Assembly: GCA_903920925.1 (NCBI GenBank) | Contig: CAIXOA010000162.1 | Location: 1-5,539 of the forward strand | Direction of reading: 5' to 3' | From: an uncultured Microcaldota archaeon | GTDB taxonomy: Archaea > Micrarchaeota > Micrarchaeia > Anstonellales > Bilamarchaeaceae | DNA: 5,539 nt | Part shown: positions 1 through 5,531 of the stretch, in pieces | Position numbering within the stretch: position 1 is the stretch's first letter | Layout: every line of letters begins with the position of its first letter | Program-made: the position numbers and the translations under genes | The notes under the pieces: model-generated | Told to the model about the DNA's origin: nothing | The model's database searches: none | Seen by the model: only the letters and a program-made list of their open reading frames with translations

Positions 1-417
1 AACATATACTACGCAAACGGGACTGAGGAAACGAAAACTTACGATGGGGCTGATGTCGCGGCGAACCCCACGCTGTACAAGGACGTGATTTCCGCGATAA
101 AATCGGATAAGGTTCCCTGCTTCACATCAACCACGAGGAACATCTCCTACACCAGGATGGAAAGCCAGGGCTTCTCCTCCTACCCGATACTATTCAGGAA
201 GGACGGGAACCTCAATTACTCGTGCTCGCCTTCATCGGACATTTCCCTGTGCGGATACACGCCGCCGTTCACGGACACGGAGATGGACTGCCTCATGAGC
301 CGGAAGGGAAGCATGATAACGCTCCCGCCACTGGGCGAGAGGATTGGTGCGGGGGTGGGCCTGCCAGCGGGTCCAATTGGCGGCGGGCTGCCGCCCGCCG
401 GGTTGCCATCGGGTTAG
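1..417 (+). CDS. C-terminal part of a probable secreted or cell-surface protein, family unknown (5' end outside window)
   Basis: The frame is open from the first base and ends at TAG (415-417), so 138 C-terminal residues are visible and the start lies upstream. I do not recognise the family. Three N-glycosylation sequons (NGT at visible residue 6, NIS at 47, NYS at 72) and four cysteines (40, 75, 84, 97) suggest an exported domain with possible disulfides. From about residue 108 the chain becomes a Gly/Pro/Leu/Ala-rich tail containing GLPAG, GLPPAG and GLPSG, probably disordered. No membrane anchor is visible before the stop. The next gene starts 35 bases downstream on the same strand and also encodes an exported protein with a Gly/Pro-rich segment, so a shared cell-surface role is plausible but inferred. 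A GTG at position 85 is in frame but has no claim to be the start, because the frame stays open and similar in composition upstream of it. Confidence 0.8.
   Translation, partial: NIYYANGTEETKTYDGADVAANPTLYKDVISAIKSDKVPCFTSTTRNISYTRMESQGFSSYPILFRKDGNLNYSCSPSSDISLCGYTPPFTDTEMDCLMSRKGSMITLPPLGERIGAGVGLPAGPIGGGLPPAGLPSG
382..399 (+). other. GC-only inverted repeat (7-bp stem, 4-base loop) inside the end of the first gene
   Basis: GGCGGGC (382-388) and GCCCGCC (393-399) are perfect reverse complements around the loop TGCC. The repeat lies within the Gly/Pro-rich tail codons, so codon choice for Gly, Pro and Ala may be the whole explanation. It ends 23 bases before the T-run at 423-428, too far for a classical bacterial hairpin-plus-U terminator. 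It could still slow the polymerase or protect the 3' end of the message. Confidence 0.35.
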
Positions 418-431
418 AAACCTTTTTTATT
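417..431 (+). promoter_or_regulatory. Probable archaeal BRE/TATA promoter for the large surface protein gene, leaderless spacing
   Basis: A purine-rich BRE-like GAAACC (417-422) is followed directly by the A/T-only TTTTTTATT (423-431). The centre of the A/T box lies about 26 bases before the ATG at 453, the usual TATA-to-start distance in archaea. Transcription would therefore begin at or next to the start codon, giving a leaderless message. In agreement, no Shine-Dalgarno-like sequence precedes the ATG. It is the only A/T-rich box in an otherwise GC-rich stretch. The assignment rests on pattern and spacing only. Confidence 0.6.
423..428 (+). terminator. Possible T-run terminator of the upstream partial gene, overlapping the next promoter
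   Basis: Six consecutive T residues begin six bases after the TAG of the first gene. Archaeal RNA polymerase commonly terminates at short T-runs without needing a hairpin. The same bases form the core of the predicted TATA box, so terminator and promoter would be one element. The run is short and termination is not proven. Confidence 0.3.
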
Positions 432-452
432 GTTCCTCATGCATATGCTATT

Positions 453-3400
453 ATGAAAACGGCATTCGCGCTCTTCCTGCTGCTCCTGCTTGCCGCATTC
501 TCCTTTTCGCAGTATGGAATTCCGGGCGGAACTCTCCCCGGAACCCCTGCGGGCGCGGATATACCCGCAACAGAAATAGGGGGGATGGCCATCAGCCCTG
601 TCCTGCACCTCCCCGCCCAGCCGTGTGAGGGGTGCCCGCCAGAAGCAGAGCTGCCCTTCCTTTTCTCCAGCCTTGACGAGAGCCAGAAAAAGGTCTCAAC
701 ATCCATGGCGGTGGAGAGGGCGGTGAGGCGCGAGCCGGTGGAAGGTGCAACCGTCTTCTTCCAGATATCAGATGAGACCGGAACACCGATGGGAACCTGC
801 AGGGCCTACACGGACAGAAACGGCACCGCCGAATTCCTGTACGGAAGCTATCACTGTGCAAAGGGATGCACCGTGAGGGTGCTGTTCTGCTGCAGCAACC
901 CGGTGACGCAGAAATGCGCGCTTGCACCCTGCCTGGGAACGGCCGTGGACGACTTCATGACCATCCCGCCTTGCAGCGGCGGCAGATACGGAGGCGAATG
1001 GCCGTCCAATACGACGGTCGCGGGGAACGATACCATACTGTCGCCCGTGATTGACACCGTGAGCATCCCGGCGGAAGAAACCTCCGCCACTGCGCTCGCG
1101 TTCACATTCTGCCTGCCCGTGCTTGCGGTATTCGGGCTGCTGGGGGCGGCCATGTTCGCTTCGGGAAGGGACCCATTCGCCATGTTCTCGTTTTACACCC
1201 CGAGGTACACGCGCGGGGCGGAAAGGCCCATAGGGCCGAGAGGGGTGACAGTGAATATCGCCTCGATTGCGAACCTTCTGGCACAGGTTGGAATAAAGGG
1301 CATAATAAAGCCAATAATGGGAGCATCCCAAAAAGCTGGAACCACGGCTGCTGCAGCTCCTCCAGAACCGCGGGGAGGAAGGGTGCCAACAACCCCGATG
1401 GCTACGCCTGCTCGGCCGGGCGCGCCTTCGCTTGCACGCCCCGACGTAGGTGCGCATGGGCAGCCTGCGCCAGCCGCTGCTCAGCCTCGGCCTTCAGCAC
1501 CGGCTACCCCGAGCCAGGCACCTGATTCAGGAAGGGCCGGGGTGCTTACCGGAATCATCGGCCAGGACTTCGTAAAAGCCCTTTTTGCATTGCTATTCAC
1601 CGGGGATGCCAGCTTGTTTAAGGCATTCTTCGCGCAGTTCCATGCAGAGCCCTCCATGGCGGATGCAGGCATGGGATATGCTGAGTTCTTCGCCAGGCTG
1701 GGCTCGACACTGCTCCAATACATGATACCAATCTGGGCCCTTAGCAGGCTTGCTACCGACGCGATAGATGAGGCGCTTGCAAAGACGGAAGTGGTTGGGG
1801 ACAGGAACAGGATGTACTGCGAGAAGGTCATTCCTGCCCTGGACAGGGGCACTACTGTACTCCGCGACAGGAATGGAGATGTGACGGGGTATAAGATTGA
1901 CTTTGTAAATCCACTTACCCATCACAGGGTAAGCCTGACTTTGAATAAAGAGGAAGGGGAGAGATTTTTCAATGCAAATGAGGCCATGCCCCAGCGGATA
2001 GCGAACATTTACATTGCGAACCAGCAGGTGGAGTCAAACAGGATGACCGTGGAAGCGGTTGCCGCGGATTTCAGGAGGAACTGCGGCGCGATGGCGGAGC
2101 AGGATTTGAGGGAATACCGGGCGACTGCAAGCGGAGCGACCGAAGATACCCGAGCCGCGATAGACACCTTATTAAACAAGAATTCGTCACAGGCTGATAA
2201 AATCAAGGCATTTGAAACCATAAGCCACGACGCCGGCGCGGCTTCCGATGCCGCAATCCTCGCGGCAACCATTCTCAGTTCTGGCATGAGTTACAATGAT
2301 GTCGCCGCCCTTGCCGGCAGAAGCACCGCATTCAGGACGCTTACATTGGAGATGAGCAGGGAGGACTTCAGCGCACGGGCAGGGGCGGGGGATGGCGGAA
2401 ACCTTGTGACCGCAATCTGCATCGCAAAGGCAACCTTTGCGAACATCCTGGATACCCGCGAGGGAGAGGCAAGGGAGCAAGATTCGCTCAGGCTGGGCTT
2501 CATTGTAAACCACCTTGCCGGTGAGATAGCGCAAAGCCAGGATGTGGCGAAAGGCCTGGAAGGGGGCCACCTGCAGTACCGCACGGGAACCAACGAGGAA
2601 ATGGCGCATCTTGCGATTGCAGGCAGCATCGCGGGAACGGCGGCCGCGAGCGGGGTCGCGGGGATGAGTTCGGATGACAGGCAGGAGGTTCAGGAACAAT
2701 ACAAGGCGATTATACAGGCAAGGGAAGACCAGCTGGGCGGCAGGCAGATGACGGAAAAGGAAATAAAGGAATTTGAGCCGACGACCGCGGACGGGAGGGC
2801 GGTTTTTGCAAAGATAGAGGCGATAGAGAGGTATGACACAGAATGCAGACAGGTTGCTGCAACCGTGAATGAAATTCGTACAGGCGCGATGGAACCGGTT
2901 CCGGCAGGCACCTCGCCCGAAGCAACTGGGCAGAGGTCCGCCTATGGCGCCATCCTGCTGCAGGCGGTGGGCGCTGTGGCCCCGCTTGCAGACGCAGTCC
3001 GTTCTGGTGAGATGTACCCCCAGCAGGTTCCTGAGGATGTGCGCGGAAGGGTCAATGCATACATAGCACTTGGCATGTTGGGGGAGGGGAGCACGGCGCT
3101 TGCGAGCCAGGCAACCGCCGCAGGGGCAGAAGGGGAAAGGATGCATGCCGTAAGCACGGTTGCAAATGAGTACGCCATTTTGCGTATGGATATGCCCGAT
3201 ATGACAAGGGCAATGGCTGAAGAAGCAGGAAGAAATGCAGGACTTCAGGATGCAGAATTTAGGGAGAAGGAAGCTGAGGTGGAAAGTGCTCTCGATGTTC
3301 TTGGGAGGGATGATGCAACACTTGGTGAGAGGCAGAATGCGCTGCGAAAAATAGGCGAAGCAATGCCAAGAATAGGCGAACAGTTTGGTGGGACCGAAGC

Positions 3401-4277
3401 TCTTGCAGACATAGCGGGAAAGGCCGACTACAAAGATGAAGTGGCTGCCATAAGACAGCAATACAACCAATATGTTGAGGACTATGCATCTTCAACAAGG
3501 CAACAGTGGAATGAAATTCATTTGCTTGAGACGGCATCGGCCATGCTTGGCATGACAGGGGGGCCTTCGGATGCTGATTGGAATGAGTGGAAAAGGACGA
3601 TGATAGGCTACGAGCACGGTAGGGTGGACGCAGATAACACGGCAGTGAGCCAGCAAATTCTTCAGGTGAGCGATGCCCTGGCAAAACTTAAGGAGAATCC
3701 TGATGCAGCACAATACGCACCCATGATCTTTGGGGAATTCGCACAAATAGCAGGAACCGGATTCAAAGATGCCTTGACAGCATTACAGAACGCCCAGCCG
3801 GGTAGTGCCGAAGCCGCCACGGCATTGGACCAGATGGGCCAGCAGGCAAACATTTATTTTGACAATTATACGGAACGAATGGCCCAGCGGCTTGGGGACA
3901 TAGACAAAATAGAAGAACATGCTGGGACAGATGTGATAAGAGACCACACCTTCGCGTACATTGAAGATATTGCTTTGGGCCGTGCCAGTGGAACAGAAAG
4001 GCAGGCTTCCGGACAAATCGAAGACCTGGAAAAAATGGCCAAAGAGAACCAGGCCATGCAGTTGGCGCAGGCGCAGAGCACAATCCAGACACCAGATGAC
4101 GTAAAAGTATATTTGGATAGAGCCATAAAAGTTGAGCAGGAAGTGAGAAGGAACAATGAGGAAACGGAGCTGGGCGCACTCATTCCAAGGGAAGAAACAG
4201 AATACGGCAGAGCCGCAAGGAGGCAACGGGAAGCGAGGCAGAGCGGACGTGTCCCAGAGGAGGAGATACCACGATAG
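453..4277 (+). CDS. Giant predicted type I membrane protein: signal peptide, Cys-rich Ig-like ectodomain, one TM, long Ala-rich helical region; family unknown
   Basis: This is a 1,274-residue protein of no family I recognise. ATG 453 is chosen as start because it opens a clear signal peptide (Lys2, hydrophobic residues 4-17, likely cleavage near SFS|Q, 19/20) and lies at leaderless distance from a promoter. The in-frame extension back to GTG 222 runs through that promoter and the previous gene. Mature N-terminus, about 20-45, is Gly/Pro-rich. Residues about 94-147 resemble an Ig-like domain of the Big_1 or carboxypeptidase-regulatory type (EGATVFFQI, then YTDRNGTAEF). Ten cysteines (58, 61, 116, 135, 139, 146, 147, 155, 160, 174) and sequons at 123, 186 and 192 lie before a membrane span at about 212-238. 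An Arg-rich flank follows, predicting a cytoplasmic C-terminus. Next come a Pro/Ala linker (295-362), weakly hydrophobic segments (364-396, 410-440) and about 800 residues of Ala/Glu/Gln-rich helix with only four cysteines. The end is strongly charged. A receptor, adhesin anchor, scaffold or secretion-machine part are all possible; none is shown. The frame is certain, the function unknown. Confidence 0.9.
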   Translation: MKTAFALFLLLLLAAFSFSQYGIPGGTLPGTPAGADIPATEIGGMAISPVLHLPAQPCEGCPPEAELPFLFSSLDESQKKVSTSMAVERAVRREPVEGATVFFQISDETGTPMGTCRAYTDRNGTAEFLYGSYHCAKGCTVRVLFCCSNPVTQKCALAPCLGTAVDDFMTIPPCSGGRYGGEWPSNTTVAGNDTILSPVIDTVSIPAEETSATALAFTFCLPVLAVFGLLGAAMFASGRDPFAMFSFYTPRYTRGAERPIGPRGVTVNIASIANLLAQVGIKGIIKPIMGASQKAGTTAAAAPPEPRGGRVPTTPMATPARPGAPSLARPDVGAHGQPAPAAAQPRPSAPATPSQAPDSGRAGVLTGIIGQDFVKALFALLFTGDASLFKAFFAQFHAEPSMADAGMGYAEFFARLGSTLLQYMIPIWALSRLATDAIDEALAKTEVVGDRNRMYCEKVIPALDRGTTVLRDRNGDVTGYKIDFVNPLTHHRVSLTLNKEEGERFFNANEAMPQRIANIYIANQQVESNRMTVEAVAADFRRNCGAMAEQDLREYRATASGATEDTRAAIDTLLNKNSSQADKIKAFETISHDAGAASDAAILAATILSSGMSYNDVAALAGRSTAFRTLTLEMSREDFSARAGAGDGGNLVTAICIAKATFANILDTREGEAREQDSLRLGFIVNHLAGEIAQSQDVAKGLEGGHLQYRTGTNEEMAHLAIAGSIAGTAAASGVAGMSSDDRQEVQEQYKAIIQAREDQLGGRQMTEKEIKEFEPTTADGRAVFAKIEAIERYDTECRQVAATVNEIRTGAMEPVPAGTSPEATGQRSAYGAILLQAVGAVAPLADAVRSGEMYPQQVPEDVRGRVNAYIALGMLGEGSTALASQATAAGAEGERMHAVSTVANEYAILRMDMPDMTRAMAEEAGRNAGLQDAEFREKEAEVESALDVLGRDDATLGERQNALRKIGEAMPRIGEQFGGTEALADIAGKADYKDEVAAIRQQYNQYVEDYASSTRQQWNEIHLLETASAMLGMTGGPSDADWNEWKRTMIGYEHGRVDADNTAVSQQILQVSDALAKLKENPDAAQYAPMIFGEFAQIAGTGFKDALTALQNAQPGSAEAATALDQMGQQANIYFDNYTERMAQRLGDIDKIEEHAGTDVIRDHTFAYIEDIALGRASGTERQASGQIEDLEKMAKENQAMQLAQAQSTIQTPDDVKVYLDRAIKVEQEVRRNNEETELGALIPREETEYGRAARRQREARQSGRVPEEEIPR
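1335..1541 (+). repeat. Low-complexity Pro/Ala-rich linker region within the giant membrane protein
   Basis: Codons for residues about 295-362 encode mainly Pro, Ala, Gly, Ser, Thr and Arg, with short runs such as TTAAAAPPEP and QPAPAAAQP. There is no exact tandem unit, so this is compositional bias rather than a true repeat. It separates the membrane-proximal part from the long helical region and probably acts as a flexible hinge. A hand count of bases 1381-1440 gives 44 of 60 G+C, well above the later part of the same gene. Confidence 0.6.
4257..4265 (+). promoter_or_regulatory. Shine-Dalgarno-like purine tract upstream of the PadR-like gene, unusually distant
   Basis: GAGGAGGAG lies inside the last codons of the large membrane protein gene, 20 bases before the ATG at 4286, further than the usual 5-10 bases. 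It stands 8 bases before an in-frame ATA (4274-4276), a very rare start codon. Coding sequence for Pro-Glu-Glu-Glu explains the purines equally well. It may help retain ribosomes that terminate at 4277 and restart at 4286. Confidence 0.3.
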
Positions 4278-4285
4278 GCCTTCCC

Positions 4286-4597
4286 ATGCCAGAAACCCGC
4301 CCGATAAAAAGGTTAAGACGGCATCTTACTATTGAGAACCTCTGGCTCTACGTATTATCCATCATAAAGAGGGACGGGGAATGTTACGCTTATACGCTCC
4401 CCGAGCAGATTGAGAAGGACTTCTATTTCAGGCCCAGCAGGGTGATGGTCTATATCGTGTTGCACATGCTGGAAGGGGAAGGGCTGATAAAAAGCGAGCA
4501 GAAGGAGAGGAGAAGATATTACAAACTGACCGAGAAGGGAAGGGAGACATTAACCGAGGCTAAAAAGTATTTCAAATTGCTCTCCGAAACCTTATGA
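4286..4597 (+). CDS. PadR-like winged-helix transcriptional regulator
   Basis: This 103-residue protein is a probable DNA-binding repressor or regulator. Residues about 15-28 form the first helix (TIENLWLYVLSIIKRD region). A helix around 37-46 follows, then a likely recognition helix at about 49-63 (RPSRVMVYIVLHMLEGEGL). A basic wing (73-79, KERRRYY) leads into KLTEKGRETL, the usual PadR-type hairpin and following helix. The length suits a minimal PadR protein with little C-terminal dimerisation region. The usual GYxL motif is replaced by CYAYTL, so a related winged-helix family such as a MarR-like one is an alternative. The gene starts 8 bases after the giant membrane protein and no A/T-rich promoter box precedes it, so co-transcription and translational coupling are likely. 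PadR proteins often respond to small molecules or stress; the ligand and targets here are unknown. Its last six bases overlap the convergent Pelota gene. Confidence 0.8.
   Translation: MPETRPIKRLRRHLTIENLWLYVLSIIKRDGECYAYTLPEQIEKDFYFRPSRVMVYIVLHMLEGEGLIKSEQKERRRYYKLTEKGRETLTEAKKYFKLLSETL
4562..4566 (-). terminator. Possible T-run terminator for Pelota, read on the minus strand
   Basis: On the minus strand a run of five T residues lies 26-30 bases past the Pelota stop codon, followed by further A/T-rich sequence. It falls inside the 3' end of the convergent regulator gene. A short T-run is enough for archaeal termination, but the evidence is positional only. Confidence 0.25.
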
Positions 4598-5518
4598 GAT
4601 GCGGAAGCGGAGGAGGGCTGCGATTCCCCCGAACCCCTTCAACTTGTGCGCGGAATCCCCTTTCGAGGAAAAGAAAACGATGTTTGCCTTTTTTGATTCC
4701 GCCTCCTCGGTCATCCTTTCTATTTCCTTGTCCTTGCGCAACGCATCGTCCAAAACAAGGAGTGACTCCACCGCGCTTGATTCCACTGCCTCCGCCACTT
4801 CCTTTTTTCCATAAGCCGCAAGCCCGGTGCCCTTGTTCACGCGGACCATGAATTCCTCGAACAGTTTCTCCTCCTGTTCCATCTGTGCCTCCCCCGCGAT
4901 TTTCTCGATAACTCCTTTTTTCATGAGTTCATTTATGCCGCTTCTTTCCGCATAAGAGCAGGTTTCGAAAGTTATCCTGGAAAGGAGGTCCGGGTATTTC
5001 TTCTTGAGGAATTCCTTCAGGTCGTCCTTCGCAAAACCCGGCCCGGCCACTATGTAACGCTCATCCGTGCCGGAAATGTAGGCGGCTACCTCGCCGTAAT
5101 ACTGCCTCACCTTGTCCTCGTAATTGTCCTCCCTCTTGCTTCCGCCGAACCAGAGGATGGGGCCGTATTCCAATCCGTATCCCCGGAGGATTGCGGTGAG
5201 CGCCTTCTCCTCGTCCATCACTATTATGCGGAGGGTAGGGCGGGAGGTCTCCTTCACCGCCTTCTCCAATCTTGAAATCTCGAAATTCTTCCAATTCTTT
5301 ATCACTTTTACGGTGTCGCCGGCCTCCAAATCGAAGGTGTGGTGCCTTCCCTTCTGCACGAATTCCTCGGGATTCCCGGAGATGATTACGCCGCCGATAC
5401 GGAGGCGGTTCGCCGCTTCCGCGAATTCCACATTTTCTACTCTTAGAGCAATGAATACGGGCTTCTTCTCTTCTTTACCTTCACCGAACTTCACGCTCCG
5501 GTAAGACCTGGCTTCCAC
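4592..5518 (-). CDS. pelA: Pelota/Dom34 mRNA surveillance and ribosome rescue factor, N-terminus interrupted by an in-frame TAG
   Basis: Pelota, a paralogue of release factor aRF1, enters the A site of stalled ribosomes and, with ABCE1, splits them in no-go and non-stop surveillance. The frame from GTG at 5518 encodes 308 residues. Recognisable parts in order: remainder of the N-terminal Sm-like domain (LRIGG at 39-43, GRHHTFDLEAGD at 57-68), central domain from about 95 (VAGPGF at 157-162, ERSGINELMKKG at 191-202), and C-terminal domain (GLAAYG at 232-237, GGIAALLRF at 297-305). No GGQ or NIKS motif is present, which excludes aRF1. Family members usually have about 340-350 residues; about 30 at the N-terminus are missing. 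Upstream of the GTG the same frame reads V-L-stop-E-G-D-V, and EGD aligns with the conserved GD that follows the LYN-type motif, so TAG (5531-5533) interrupts the expected frame. The gene may start at GTG, be mutated, be recoded, or carry a sequence error. It ends at TAA, 6 bases inside the convergent regulator gene. Family assignment is firm; intactness is uncertain. Confidence 0.88.
   Translation of the reverse strand: MEARSYRSVKFGEGKEEKKPVFIALRVENVEFAEAANRLRIGGVIISGNPEEFVQKGRHHTFDLEAGDTVKVIKNWKNFEISRLEKAVKETSRPTLRIIVMDEEKALTAILRGYGLEYGPILWFGGSKREDNYEDKVRQYYGEVAAYISGTDERYIVAGPGFAKDDLKEFLKKKYPDLLSRITFETCSYAERSGINELMKKGVIEKIAGEAQMEQEEKLFEEFMVRVNKGTGLAAYGKKEVAEAVESSAVESLLVLDDALRKDKEIERMTEEAESKKANIVFFSSKGDSAHKLKGFGGIAALLRFRIS
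4689..4694 (+). terminator. Possible T-run terminator for the surface-protein/regulator transcript
   Basis: A plus-strand run of six T residues lies about 92 bases past the stop of the PadR-like gene, inside the antisense of Pelota. Similar T-runs recur at about 4805 and 4917. All correspond to Lys or Phe codons of Pelota read backwards, so they may be incidental. If used, the plus transcript would extend into the 3' part of the Pelota gene. Confidence 0.25.
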
Positions 5519-5525
5519 TACGTCG

Positions 5526-5531
5526 CCCTCC
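5526..5531 (-). promoter_or_regulatory. Shine-Dalgarno-like GGAGGG before the GTG start of shortened Pelota
   Basis: On the minus strand GGAGGG lies 7 bases before GTG 5518, a good match to the 16S rRNA 3' end at normal spacing. Its first G is the last base of the in-frame TAG. The same bases are the Glu-Gly codons expected in a full-length Pelota, so the match could be chance. It makes initiation at the GTG, after termination at TAG, physically plausible. Confidence 0.4.

Noticed and set aside
222..452. Upstream in-frame extension of the giant gene back to GTG 222
   Set aside because: It would overlap the previous gene, run through the promoter box and bury the signal peptide 77 residues inside the protein.
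768..1457. Minus-strand open frame of 229 codons
   Set aside because: Arg/Ser/His-rich antisense shadow of the ectodomain and Pro/Ala linker of the large protein; no start context or motif.
2604..3120. Ala-rich stretches at residues about 718-738, 830-849 and 870-890 as further TM segments
   Set aside because: Mostly Ala and Gly with moderate hydrophobicity, bordered by charged sequence; more like buried helices of a soluble helical domain. Not excluded without a prediction run.
3350..3380. Direct repeat of AATAGGCGAA 21 bases apart
   Set aside because: Two copies exactly seven codons apart encode an Ile-Gly-Glu element of a heptad-like helix; too short and isolated to be a DNA repeat.
2187..3470. 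Long open frame (427 codons) on the minus strand opposite the giant gene
   Set aside because: Its translation is rich in Cys, His, Arg and Ser with no motif, typical of antisense to Ala/Glu/Gly-rich coding sequence. The plus-strand frame has signal peptide, domain and composition support across the same bases.
4592..5518. Release factor aRF1 as identity of the minus-strand gene
   Set aside because: No NIKS or GGQ motif; N-terminal and C-terminal motifs match Pelota.
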